From assembly GCA_028023455.1 (NCBI GenBank), contig JAQFVV010006200.1:5592506-5656505 (forward strand): DNA of 64,000 bases, in the 5' to 3' direction. This document shows positions 35,953 to 46,928 of this stretch, piece after piece. The translations under genes and the position numbers were made by a program. Source of the stretch: Epiperipatus broadwayi (taxonomy: Eukaryota > Onychophora > Udeonychophora > Euonychophora > Peripatidae). The notes below the pieces were generated by a model. That model was not told the origin of the DNA. It was given only the letters and a program-made list of their open reading frames with translations, and did no database searches. Within the stretch, counting starts at the first letter, position 1; the number at the start of each line of letters is the position of its first letter.

Positions 35953-36233
35953 AAATAATTTCACAGATTTCTTTTAACTTCTTTTCAAAAACTTTATTTC
36001 CATATATTAGCTATATGAACATATATATATATAATTACATATTATATATTTCCAACGTTCCAATTGTTTTTATTTTTTTGTTATATAACCTTGAAAATGC
36101 CTATAATGGAGGGGAGGGGGGCAGTTGAAACGTTGGAAATGTGTATTATGTGATTATATATATATATGTTCATGTAGTTAATATATGAAAATAAAGTTTT
36201 TGAAAAGAAATTAGAAGTTTGTGAAGTTATTTT
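35953..36233. repeat. 281-bp palindrome with about 115-bp arms
   Basis: Arms 35953-36067 and 36120-36233 are inverted copies through ttttcaaaaactttatttcc, atgaacatatatatatataa and tttccaacgtt. The 50-bp centre contains a G-rich patch (ggaggggaggggggc). It could be a foldback MITE. No target duplication was identified. Confidence 0.8.
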
Positions 36234-36344
36234 TTAGTTTATTATATACTGTACTTACAAATACAATTTGCTAATTTTTTAACCTACCTTACTTTCTTAT
36301 GCGTATCAATAGATTGGGGGGGGGGGGGAATGTAAAGGCTGGAA

Positions 36345-36575
36345 GTTTTAAAAAACATAAATAACTTATATCCACGACAAACACCTTTAGTAAGATGTTC
36401 CAATCTGGAAGATCTTAGAATCGTAATTAGATGCTTAATTGATGGAAGTTTTTAAAACAAATAAAAAAAAAAAGTCTTACATCCGTGATACCTGCTTTTA
36501 GTAAGATGTTCCAACCTGGAAGATCTTAGAATCGATAATTAGATGCTTAATTGATGGAAGTTTTTAAAACAACTG
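36345..36575. repeat. tandem duplication, 111-bp period
   Basis: Two copies share taagatgttccaa-ctggaa, gatcttagaatcg and gatgcttaattgatggaag at 111-bp spacing (36391/36502). Similarity between copies is high, so this is a recent duplication. Confidence 0.85.
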
Positions 36576-36579
36576 TAGA

Positions 36580-37860
36580 GGCCAATACGATTATAAAGGA
36601 ACGAGGCCGTGAGTATAAATGACCAGGATTAGATGATTGGGAAATTGTTGCATTATGCCTTTTGGATAAACAATTCAAACAGAAAAGCAGATAATATTTA
36701 ATTAAGAAATTATTATTTCCTTTTTTAATGGTAAATAATTTTAAATGCTTTATAGATTAAATTTTTATAATCACCCGAATTCATCATCCTTTTATGTAGT
36801 CATTTACATTACCTATATAAGACTCTCTCTATTTAATTATATATGGTCTTAAAAAAAAGGGTTTGAGTGAAAAACAAACTAACTGTATACAGCCCAAATA
36901 ATTTTATTTTGAAGTTTTTTTATTTTCTTTTACATTTTTAAATGAAATTCACATTATCTGACTTCCTCGCTTGTTTTTATCGATCTTCTTACACAAACTT
37001 ATATTTTATATCATATGCTTCCTACTTAAATATGTTTACATCTGTTTATCTTTTTTTCCCTCCCACTTGAGACAATACATATAATAAAGAATGTTGCTTT
37101 ATATTATTAACGTGATCGAGCAAGCGCAATGTAATTGATTTATAATCCTTCGTTTTTTTGACATTAGTTAGAGCAGCTACTTTCAGTCGTCTTCGATTAA
37201 TCCGCAGCTTATTAAATATTCGTAATAACATGACAGAGTATTTAATTGCTATATTATATATATACGGTATTTTTAAAAATTATGTATATATAAATTTAAA
37301 ACTGCAATTGTATTAAAAACTTTGAAAGTTATGAAAGATTTACAATTTAGTTATTTTTTTTCGTTCACGTCTCACCATAATATTTACCAATCGTGCATAT
37401 TTGCATAGTTCATTATTATAACCAGCACAGTTATTCCCAAATGAGTATGGTTATTCCAAGAAGAAGAAAAAAACAGTAGAGATGAGTTTTGGATATTTAT
37501 GCGAACTAATCTGTAATCATAATCCGGTTGGTATATTATTATTTGTTTGATATTTCACATGCTATCTTTTAACCTCTTCTACAGCAAACTTTTCACACTG
37601 AAAGACTGCTAATTATATTCTATGTTGTCAAATTTTCTAATAAAAACAATGAGCAATGCACTTCTTTATAATGTCTGAGATTATCTTTATAATGCAATGG
37701 GGCAGTCTTTTCCCATGAAAACCCACTCAAATTTATTATAAAATGTACTTGTAGGAAGTCTTATAATAAATAACCTTTAAAAAACCAAAATTTAAGCTTT
37801 TCAATTACATTCACTTGGTAGTAAAAGCACATAGATTAGAACATAGCATAAAATTTTGAA
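36580..37860. other. no gene recognised
   Basis: AT-rich. A basic 61-codon minus-strand frame at 37046-37231 has no recognisable motif and is left uncalled. Confidence 0.5.
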
Positions 37861-37861
37861 A

Positions 37862-38515
37862 GATATTATTCTACCTTTTTCAAGTGTTGTTAACCAATGA
37901 CAGTACTAATATGGGAATCTAACTTAAGATTTCAGATTATGAATAGTGAATTTAAGGTAATGCTCTAAACCAGTGTTCTTCAACCCTTGGTCCATGGCCC
38001 GGGCCGCGGAACTTTTCTGCAGGCCCGCGTGCTAGACGGGCAGTAAAAAGTTTGTAATAGTAAATAATAAGAGTTTAAACTTTTAATTAATATAGCCAAT
38101 TTTTATTTATTTTTTCATCTCATTTTTACCCAATTAAAAAAAAAAGAAAACAGAACGAAAACAAAATCTAATCAATCATTCATAAATTAATTTGTTTTTC
38201 TAGTTATCACAGATGTTTATGGGGAGGGAGGGTAGAATTAAATTTTTTATTACTTTTCTAAAAAAAATTAAAAAAAAGTTTTTTATTATATAAACTCCAT
38301 ATATATATATATAACTTTATCTTATATATTTAACATTGTTGTTTTGATCAGTTATAACAATTATGCTTATCTTTAAGAAAATTTATCTATAGACTTCTGC
38401 CGGTCTGCAAAATCTTATCCTTATTTTTGCTGGTCCGTGGAACCTTATCCTTATTTTTACCATCCGCAGGTTTGAAAAGGTTGGAGACCACTGCTCTAAA
38501 CAACCACGCTATTCC
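37862..38515 (-). mobile_element. tRNA-derived SINE split by a hAT MITE
   Basis: Removing the MITE at 37971-38493 joins a tRNA-like head on the minus strand: an A box (TAGCGTGGTTGTTTAGAG) spanning the insertion point and a B box (AGATTCC) at 37914-37920. A body with accaatgacagtac follows, also found in the SINEs at 39355 and 57463. The shared body outside the tRNA part makes this one SINE family. Confidence 0.65.
37971..38493. mobile_element. hAT-type MITE, 523 bp, with 8-bp TSD
   Basis: The ends CAGTGTTCTTCAACC and, inverted, GGTTGGAGACCACTG are hAT-type terminal inverted repeats. A perfect 8-bp duplication, ctctaaac, lies at 37963-37970 and 38494-38501. There is no transposase coding capacity. 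It sits inside the A-box region of an older SINE. Confidence 0.9.
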
Positions 38516-39350
38516 ATCAACCCAGTACCAAATTAATACATTTATCTATGAAAATCTTTCTGATTTCTCTATTTTTTCTTAAGGGCAAAGTCTATAGATG
38601 GGTTTAAACATTATAAATTATCACACTAAGTTAATTTTGGGAATTATTTGCTATTATCATGTGAATTTTCATCTTAATTTTTTATCTATATCTAATAATC
38701 TTAATATTAGATGATAATAATAATTTAACCTATAATTACAACAGAAATAACAACATCACAAACTTTCAGATGAACACTGAGCATGCTCAGTAAGGATCTG
38801 ATGGTATATTGAACTTTAGACATTATAAAAACCTATGATTAAATCTGGTCAGAGTATGAAATTCTAATTAACATTCCTATGTAAATCTCAAGGATTTGTC
38901 CTTAAAGATTTGCAACTAAAATCTCCATTCTCCAAAAGTTGAGAAAATTACTGAGAAAGCAAGTAAGGCTTTAATTAAAAGAAAAAATAAATGCTCAAAG
39001 GTTTTCAAATACCAAAGCTCATGTTTTATTAATAATATAAAATACTAGCTAATAAATAAATAAACTTATAGATACTTTTCAAGAGCTTTTAATCACTAAG
39101 AAAATCATACTCTAAATTCTTTTAAAAAAAATAAAAGAATGTCACAAGAGAAGAATATTGGACTGAGAGAAAAAAGCACAAGGAAGAAAATTTAAAGTTG
39201 TTCACCTGAAAATAGCAAATAATTTCATAAGTCAAACTAGTTTGACAATCCATAATGTTTGAAAACTTTATCAACCTTGACCTTAAGAAAAAACAGAAAA
39301 TCAATAGAATCCTCATAGGTAAGTATATCAAATTTCTTTTGACAATTATC
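38516..39350. other. no gene recognised
   Basis: AT-rich, nothing supported. Confidence 0.5.
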
Positions 39351-39354
39351 GTTG

Positions 39355-39503
39355 ATAGAATAATAGCCTAGTTGGTTAGAACTTCATCTTAAATTCTGTA
39401 TTAATGAATCTAAAAGAGCCAGTTTCAATTCCTATGCAAGTACTGTCACTGGTCAGGCCAACAAGTGAAGAAGAGAATATTACCACTTGAAACATTGTGT
39501 TCT
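39355..39503 (+). mobile_element. tRNA-derived SINE
   Basis: Good A box (TAGCCTAGTTGG, 39364-39375) and B box (GTTTCAATTCC, 39422-39432) at tRNA spacing. The body (tactgtcactggtcaggcca, then caagtgaagaagagaatatt) is shared, in inverse orientation, with the copies at 57463-57541 and 37862-38515. Confidence 0.7.
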
Positions 39504-39509
39504 ATATTA

Positions 39510-40795
39510 TTAATCTGTGTGCTATCATTAATAATTGAAAGTATTGGAAAAGTTTAAATAAAGTTTGAATTTCCTCTCTGTATTCTAAAAATATATAATA
39601 ATGGTAATTTGTATGATACTATTTACATCATAATATCATGAAAATGCTATTCAAAAAGGCAGTTTTAGTAAATATCTAATAATATGTTAATATAGTGTTG
39701 AAGTATCTAATGACATGTTACATAGTATTGAAACAGGTGTTAAACAACTTATCTGCTTTGATTATGTAACACAGTGTAAAGAATGCAACCGCAATGTATA
39801 AATTCACTTTTTATTTTATTTTACAAATTTAGGAATTACCAATGCAGATATTTGTACATCACTTTCTATTTCATCTACACTCAATCATCTTTGGTTAAAA
39901 AACCTATTAACTAATGAATCAAGGTATTTTCATGAGTTTTTAGTTTTTATAAAGATGTTTTTTTTAGTTAATACTAAATAGCAAATCTCAAGTAAATTTA
40001 ATTGAATTCATTAGTAAAAATAATATTAAATATATATATATATATATGCCTAAAAAACATTTTAAAATATTTTTTTCTTACAATGTTTACTTATGGATAT
40101 TAAAACTTGCATGGTTTATTAGAAGAGCAATACAAAACATATTTAATGATGTATGAAGCACAAAAAATATATGCTAGGATTAAGAATAAGGAAACCAAAG
40201 TGAAATACATTGTTTTTTAAAAACATAGTAGAATAGTCATTTATTCAAGAGGATGTGGTGTTTGAACACTAAATTGACTAGCAGAGCAAAGTATTTATTA
40301 TTCAGTTGACCAAATGACTTTTTTTTTTTTTACTTTTCATTAAATGGGAGTATAACCAGAAAATTTAATTACCAAGTTCATTTCTATCTCATAAAACTAT
40401 AATACAAGCAATACCCTATTTTTTTTTTTTTGAATAAATTAAGAGGCCAAAATGGAAACTAATTAAACATTTTTCTCAAAGAAAAAACAATATATGCATG
40501 CCTTAGAGTTTAAACTGGACTTAAAAAGTATTGTAAGAAGATTTACAAAAAAAATCATATGTAGAATGGATAAGTAAGTTTGATCAAGCAATGTGGAGAG
40601 AGAGTTATATGTCAGAACAACCGGATTAATTGAGAAACATTAATTCTATAATGAATTGCTAGTAAATGAAGAAGATTAAGATTATACGATAAGCAGATAG
40701 ATAGATAGTGTCACCCTGAATAGTAAGTTCAATTATAAAAGCACTTAACAAGAGAACTAAAGGTTTTTTCAATCAATTTCGTTTGAAAAGTTGTA
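39510..40795. other. no gene recognised
   Basis: AT-rich DNA with several poly-T runs. Nothing coding was recognised until the RTE-like element. Confidence 0.5.
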
Positions 40796-40799
40796 AATA

Positions 40800-42402
40800 A
40801 TGATAGCAACAAAAATCTATCTGATCAATGTACCAGATGATTGGAAGAATGAAGTATTAATATTAATATTTAAAAAAGGTGATAAAGAAGATATTAGAAA
40901 TTACAGATCTATCAGTCTTTTATCAGTTTTATACAAAATTTTTACTAGCATAATTACAACTCATCTACAGAAAACACTGGATTTCCATCAACCAAGAGAA
41001 CAAGCTGGATTTAAAAGTGGTTTTAGTACAGTAGATCATATTCAAATATTGAGAAAAGTTATAGAAAGGACAAATGAATATGAGTTGCCATTATGCTTAG
41101 GATTTGTAGATTATAAAGAGGCATTTGATTCTATAAACATTTCTTCAGTGATTAAAGTATTGGATCATCAAGGTGTAGATCCAGGATATTGTCATATTTT
41201 AAAGAATATTTATAAAAATGCAACAGCAACAATTAGATTACATAATAATATGCATCATTCATTCAGACACAGTATATAGTAATTTAAAGTGACTGTTCTA
41301 TTGCACACCTTCTGTGCCAGTATTTCAGATTTGCTCATATATAAATATTTGAGTCGTAGGAATAAGAGGGATTCTTTTTATTCCTGCATAAATTCTTTAT
41401 CTTGTATTGGTCAGAGGGTATTCATTTATTATTTAACACTCACAAAGCATTTGCACAATTGGCTTGAAAGGCCGATATTCGAATGTAATAATAGTAGGAA
41501 AATCAACAGGGTGACTCCATATCTCCAAAACTTTTTACGGCAGTGCTGCAAGAAGTATTTTGTGGATTAAAATGTGAAGCCAAAGGAGTGAAAGTAAATG
41601 GAGATTATTTAAGTCATTTAGATTTTGCAGATGACGTTGTTGTTTTTGCAAATAATGCTTTAGAGTTACAGGAAATGTTGCAGGAGTTATCAGATGAAAG
41701 TAGGAAAGTAGGACTAAAGATAAATGTTAAAAAGACTAAAGTAATATTTAATAGATTTTCTCAAAATATGAAAATAAAGATTGATTATGATGAGTTAGAA
41801 GAAGTTACCAGTTACAAATACCTTGGTCAGATTATTAATACAGATGGAAACATAATGGATGAAATTAATCATAGAATTAAACTTGGTTGGAGTGCTTTTG
41901 GTAGAAATAACTTTATACTAAAAGGAAATATGCCTATGTGTTTGAAAAGGAAGGTTTTAATAAATGTGTTTTGCCAGTTCTTACTTATGGGTCTGAGACT
42001 TGGACACTTAATAGAAGAGCAATACAGAGACTTCAGGCCACTCAAAGAAGTATGGAGAGATGCATGTTGGGAGTAACAAGAAGAGATCGAAAACGCAATG
42101 TATGGATAAGAGAACAAACAGGTGTTACTGACCTCATTGAAAAAATTAAAAGACTGAAGTGGAGTTGGGCTGGACATATTTCTAGAAGAGATGATAATAG
42201 ATGGACAATTGAAATTTTAAACTGGATTCCAAGAGATTGTAAAAGACCCAGAAAGAGACCACATGTGAGATGGATGAAATAAAAAAGTGTGCAGGGGTGG
42301 TGTGGAGAAAAGAAGCTAAAGATAGGAAAAGAAGGATTGAACTTGGAGAGACCTTCATTCTGCAGTGAATTGATAATGGTTGATGATGATGATGATGATA
42401 TT
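40800..42402 (+). pseudogene. RTE-like LINE, 5'-truncated reverse transcriptase to 3' tail
   Basis: The plus-strand reverse transcriptase is readable almost end to end. VPDDWKNEVLILIFKKGD and NYRSISLLSVLYKIF open it (40840-40950), followed by REQAGFKSGFSTVDHIQ. Motif A is FVDYKEAFDSI (about 41104), motif B QGDSISPKLF (from 41506), catalytic box LDFADDVVVFA (41617-41650), and KINVKKTKVIFN and YKYLGQIIN follow. Then come TYGSETWTLNRRAIQRLQ, RWAGH-type SWAGHISRRDDNRW and WIPRDCKRPRKRP. Defects are a roughly 215-bp insertion at 41282-41496, a frameshift near 41950, another near 42275, and loss of the endonuclease. The 3' end is a TGA repeat (42378-42398), as is usual for RTE elements. Natural stop near 42366-42368. 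Confidence 0.8.
41282..41496. mobile_element. about 215-bp unclassified insertion in the RTE reverse transcriptase
   Basis: The hexamer atagta occurs at 41276-41281 and 41491-41496. Removing one copy plus the block between restores a continuous reading phase from HSI to QGDSISPKLF (apart from two stops). The block has no tRNA-like boxes, ribozyme or terminal repeats that I can recognise. Confidence 0.6.
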
Positions 42403-44390
42403 TATTTGCCATTTTAGATTCTAAAGATCATGTGATTAAAAAATAAACAAAATACATACTGTTAAATTCCAATTGAGAAAAAAGAAAAAAAAAATTTCAT
42501 ACTGGCATTTAAAATATAACTGCTGTACAGCAATGCTAATGTGAACAAATACAGAAACTATTGGTATGATTTCAAAAGTTGGATCAGATAGTATGACTCA
42601 ACTATTTATTATTGGATAAAGTTATCAATAAATGACATTGAAAAAGATTCAGAAACAATTATAGATAGAATGTTGTTAATAAATATTTTATTGTGTGCAG
42701 AAGTAAAAAAGATTTGCTTTGCATATCAAACAAAACATTACATAACTTTTTCAGTTCATTTTCAATTTGTGACGTAAGAGCTATCTTGCTCTGTGAACTC
42801 CAGAGACATCTTTATTTGGTTTATGCCACTTTTGCCGAAGAGTCAGTAGATTACATTGTTAACATATAACTGAAGCCATTAAGCTGTATTATGTGTTTGT
42901 TGAGTTTGTATCAAACCTATATAACTATTAACATGTTATTTGGAATTTAAAATCTAAAAGTATTTGAATCTTACTCATTAACTGAAATAATTGAAAGATA
43001 GTAAAAGTGTTTTCTGAATATGTTCTTGCAAATCTAATGGTCCTCTTTGGTATAAAGTTTAATAACTCAACTATTAAACTAGCATTTGGAAATGACACAA
43101 CTATGTAATATTCATTGATTACTAAAGTTTACAATAGTTGTTTCTGGGTTGAAATAAATAAAGTGAATTATTGATTCTAATATAGATAATAAAAGTAAGC
43201 AGGCATGCAAGTGATACTTCATTTATATATATATTAATCTTGTCAAGAAACAAAAATGCCTACAATTATTATAAAACCAAGATTACTAAAATATAGTTGC
43301 TAGTCTAGGATTATATCTATATTTTTGATAACATAAAAGAATAATATAAGTACAATACAAATACTTCTTACAGATGAAGACACTAGTTTAAGGACTTAAA
43401 TATACTAACATCTGGTGTCCACTGACTATCCAAGCTTACAATAGGTGGCTCTTAAATCGGTATGAGTCTATTTATCAGCTAATTTGCATGCGTCATAAAG
43501 AATCACATGTATTATTCCAAATCTTTTCAAATGCTACTGTTTCATTTTAAAAAAAGAACCAACCTCTGACAGACTTATTTTGAGCCAATATTATCAAGAA
43601 CCTGGAAACCAGTGGTATCCTATCAGAAACATCACCATTGCAATGTTCAATTTGTTGATTGGGGCATCAACTTCTTTCGAGCTACTAATGATATAGGTTA
43701 TGACAGAAACATATTTTCAGGAAAGATTACCACTTGAAAGAGGGTAAATTAAAATTAATATTAGAATCATATATATCTAAGGTATTCCGATATCATATTT
43801 CAACATGATTTTGTATATTTAGAAGCAAATCAAATATTTTGTTGATCTGTTGTTGTTTTATTTTTTTTTTTTGTAATTGTAATATTTTTGTATCTAAACC
43901 CGATCAGTTTTTATTTTTTAAAAAAGGAAACAATATACAATAGATTATCATATTTATTCCAGGCCGTGGGATTACTTTTAGACAAAGTAAAATTTAAAAA
44001 ATAGTCATGCAACACATGTATATATCAGTATTTTCTGTTGTATGTGCTTAAATAGATTATTTTAGATATGTGGTTTTTATACCTACAATTGATCTATAAT
44101 GATTAAAATATAAGTGATAAATAAAATTTCATTAAATTAAATAGCGTTCTGTTAAAGTACAAATGGTTTAATGATTAACTTTATACATTTTTTCCCCCAG
44201 TTAAATGAAAGCAATCATAATTCTTTTACGTCACGTTTCCAATAACTTGAAATAAGTTATAAATCATTATAAACGCATTAACTGTACTAAGAGGGTTTCT
44301 GCTTCCATATTATTTTAGGAATTTTTACCAACATAAATAATATTTATTATTTTTTCCCCTGGACGTCAAATATCCAACCAACCTGCCAAC
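42403..44390. other. no gene recognised upstream of the Rab promoter
   Basis: AT-rich, no classified feature. GC content rises only after about 44380, where the promoter begins. Confidence 0.5.
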
Positions 44391-44421
44391 CCAGCTTGAA
44401 CTTCGCCCAATACCCCCGTTG

Positions 44422-44437
44422 AACGTGACGTCACGTT
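44422..44437. promoter_or_regulatory. perfect 16-bp palindrome with a full CRE
   Basis: AACGTGACGTCACGTT is self-complementary and contains the full cAMP-response element TGACGTCA bound by CREB/ATF factors. It lies about 140 bp upstream of the Rab start codon in the only GC-richer, CpG-containing patch of the neighbourhood. Promoter function is inferred. Confidence 0.65.
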
Positions 44438-44439
44438 AA

Positions 44440-44449
44440 CGCCATATTG
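44440..44449 (+). promoter_or_regulatory. YY1-type motif in the Rab promoter
   Basis: CGCCATATTG matches the CGCCATNTTG element common in TATA-less housekeeping promoters, where it often lies close to the transcription start. It sits three bases after the CRE palindrome and 35 bases before the first upstream ATG. No TATA box is seen. Confidence 0.5.
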
Positions 44450-44474
44450 AATCATTTGGTTCGCGCGATCGAGG

Positions 44475-44507
44475 ATGCTTGCTTCGGTGCTTTCGGATAG
44501 CTCGTAA
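44475..44507 (+). promoter_or_regulatory. upstream open reading frame in the Rab 5' leader
   Basis: If transcription starts near the YY1-type motif, the first ATG in the leader opens a 10-codon frame (MLASVLSDSS) that ends at 44505-44507, 68 bases before the main start. It could reduce translation of the Rab protein. The dependence on the unknown start site is the main doubt. Confidence 0.4.
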
Positions 44508-44575
44508 AACGCATTATAGTTTACTCTTACTCGAAAATTAAGCTGGATATCAATAATAAATAGTTAGCAAATAAT

Positions 44576-45045
44576 ATGTCGGCTCCTAATGGAGTCATTA
44601 GACAGTCCAGTAATGAGTTGTACGATTTTGCTTGTAAGGTAAGACTTGCCGTTTGCTAACTGTTGCTTCTGCAGAAAGCAAACTTTTTTTCTTCCTTATA
44701 TTTAACACTTCTGTTCGTTAATTTTAATGTTTGTAAAAAAATTAGCCATTTTTTAAAAATAAATAGATATTAATCATTTTACTTTAAAGATAACCAACCG
44801 TTGAATAAACTTGCTTTGACGTTTAAAAAGTAAATAACGATTGGTAGCATGTAAAAATAATTAATGCAATGTTTTTAATTGTTCAGCTCGTTCGCTTTAT
44901 TTACCCTTTGATCTGTTGTATAATTCGCCTCCAGGTAATGCTAATTGGAGACTCAGGTGTTGGGAAAACTTGTTTATTAGTGCGTTTCAAGGATGGTGCA
45001 TTTTTGTCTGGTAGCTTCATTTCTACAGTCGGCATTGATTTTAGG
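44576..45045 (+). CDS. RAB26/RAB37: Rab26/Rab37-type small GTPase, first two coding exons (partial)
   Basis: Exon 1 is 44576-44638 (21 codons, starting [10 protein letters not shown]) and ends at donor AAG|GTAAGA. The 296-bp intron ends at CCTCCAG|GT. Exon 2 is 44935-45045 (37 codons) and ends at AGG|GTAGGA. Both introns are phase 0. The product so far is 58 residues: a short polar N-terminus, [19 protein letters not shown] (P-loop GDSGVGKT at residues 26-33), [13 protein letters not shown], and the switch I/RabF1 block STVGIDFR (51-58). The [18 protein letters not shown] combination is specific to the Rab26/Rab37 pair, which control regulated secretion and vesicle-autophagy traffic; I cannot separate the two here. 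The start ATG has A at -3. Switch II, the guanine-specificity motifs and the prenylated C-terminus must lie beyond the window: I searched by eye for DTAGQE-type codons up to 64000 and found none. Confidence 0.9.
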
Positions 45046-45795
45046 GTAGGATCATGCATTTTGCATTTTATTACAATAGTTTTAAATATATTCTACTTTT
45101 TATTAATTTAATATATTTATTTGTTTTTAAGTGTGTGTGTTTATATATGTAATGTAAACAGTAAACTCGGCAACAAGTAGTTACTTTCTGGGTGTGTAAT
45201 TAATGTGATGAATATACTTAGTGTGGCCTTATGAACTGTTGAAAAGTTTTCAAGATTATGAAAAATATTACTGTCAAAACAGTTTTGACGATGTGTATTA
45301 ACTTTTTATTTAAAGATGAAACTTCAAATTCTATTAATGTTGAGGAGCAGGAAAGAAAAAGACTATGCATTATGCTTTTAATATTTTTCTTTTCTTAATT
45401 TATTTTAGATAAAACTAGTTGGATACCCTTAAATAACCTAATGATATAATGGGTAACACATATGTCTATTACATTCATAATTTGAAAATTTAGTCTGGAT
45501 GTATTTCATAGCTAGTTAAGATTTTTAATAAACAGACTTCCCCCCCCTCCACGTAGTTGGTTCATAGTCAGACTTCCAGTTATTGATCATTTAGATTTTA
45601 TCAGCTAAATAATAAAATAAAAAACTTAAGAATCAGCAATCGAAAAATTAAATCACTAAACATCACGTGATCATAATTTCTTATGTTTGCTCATAACTTT
45701 TATTAAAACAGGCAAAGACTTCCACTCAGTGTAAAATAGAATAATCAATGGACACCAGAAGGCTTGTGCATAAAATCCCTATCTAGTGCCTACTC

Positions 45796-45854
45796 ATCCA
45801 ATATCCCCAGACTAGTTTCTAGCTTGTGGCTTTTGTCAGTGAGGAGTCTTGGAT
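45796..45854 (-). ncRNA. family 2 hammerhead, decayed (core G lost)
   Basis: On the minus strand: outer stem I ATCCAA/TTGGAT and inner CCTCA/TGGGG are intact. GAAA, stem III ACTAGT and the C at 45810 are present. The core reads CTGACAA instead of CTGANGA, as expected from CpG decay of CTGACGA. Confidence 0.7.
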
Positions 45855-46207
45855 CTGCGAGCACTGCACCTAGATCTTAGGATCTAATGCAACCCTCCAG
45901 CAGCCATTTTTTATCTCTATTTAACTACAAAACTATGAGAATAAAATTGAAAACAACAATATTTTCAATCCAAGCTCATTAGCTTATATAGTCATATAGG
46001 TCTGAACTCAGTCCAACACCAATACATTTTGGTGTCTTTGGTTCTTTAATAATCATAGCCCCACTATTCTATTAGGCAGGATTGTATTAAACCACTAAAC
46101 ATCACGTGCTCAACATTTCTTATACTTGCTCATGACTTATTAAAACTCTCCAGTAATCAATGGATAACAGAAGGCTTGTGCATAAAATCTCTGTCCAGCG
46201 TCTACTC

Positions 46208-46266
46208 ATCCAATATTCCTAGACTAGTTTCTAACTTGTGGCTTTCGTCAGTTAGGAGCCTTGGAT
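46208..46266 (-). ncRNA. family 2 hammerhead, core intact but stems weakened
   Basis: Minus strand: core CTGACGA, loop CACAA, GAAA, stem III ACTAGT and C at 46222 are all present. Inner stem I is weakened (CCTAA against TAGGA) and stem II is short. The outer stem ATCCAA/TTGGAT is intact. Confidence 0.65.
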
Positions 46267-46421
46267 CTGAGAGTTCAGTTCTATATGACTATATAAGCTA
46301 ATGAGCTTGGATTGAAAATATTATTGTGTTTTCAATTTTTATTCTCATAGTTTTGCAGTTAAGTAGAGATAAAAAGGGCTTATGGGAGGGTTGCATTAGA
46401 TCCTAAGATCAGTGCTTTCAG

Positions 46422-46480
46422 ATCGAAGCCTCCTCACTGACGAAAGGCACAAGCTAGAAACTAGTCTGGGGATATTGGAT
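46422..46480 (+). ncRNA. family 2 hammerhead, core intact
   Basis: Plus strand: inner stem I CCTCA/TGGGG, core CTGACGA, GAAA, stem III ACTAGT, C at 46466. One mismatch in the outer stem (ATCGAA/TTGGAT) and a weak stem II. Confidence 0.65.
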
Positions 46481-46869
46481 GAGTAGGCCCTAGATAGGGA
46501 TTTTATACACAAGCCTTCTGGCATCTATTGATTACTTTGGCTTGCACTGAGTGGGACTATTGTATGGAGAGTTTTGCCTATTTTAATAACAGTTATGAAC
46601 AAGCCTAAGAAATGGTGATCATATGATGTTTAGTGATTTAATACTAATTCTGCCTAATAGGATAATGGGCGCAATGGTTATTAAAGAACCAAAGACACCA
46701 AAATGTGTGGGTACTGAACTGAGTTCAGACCTATATGACTATATAAGCTAATGAGCTTGAATTGAAAATATTATTGTTTTTATTCTCATAGTTTTGTAGT
46801 TAAGTAGAGATAAAAGATGGCTGCTGTGGGGTTGCATTAGATCCTAAGATCTAGGTGCAGTGCTCTCAG

Positions 46870-46928
46870 ATCCAAGGTTCCTCACTGACAAAAGCTACAA
46901 ACTAGAAACTAGTCTGGGGATATTGGAT
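46870..46928 (+). ncRNA. family 2 hammerhead, decayed (core G lost)
   Basis: Plus strand: stems I and III are intact and C17 is at 46914, but the core is CTGACAA and stem II is disrupted. Confidence 0.65.

Noticed and set aside
37046-37231. Basic 61-codon minus-strand open frame
   Set aside because: No homologue or motif recognised, no promoter or splice context; length is within chance expectation.
44869-45111. 80-codon open frame starting [13 protein letters not shown] as the start of the Rab protein
   Set aside because: Its first 22 codons are intron 1 and its end is intron 2; the splice sites CCTCCAG|GT and AGG|GTAGGA and the exon 1 sequence ending YDFACK give a better Rab N-terminus.
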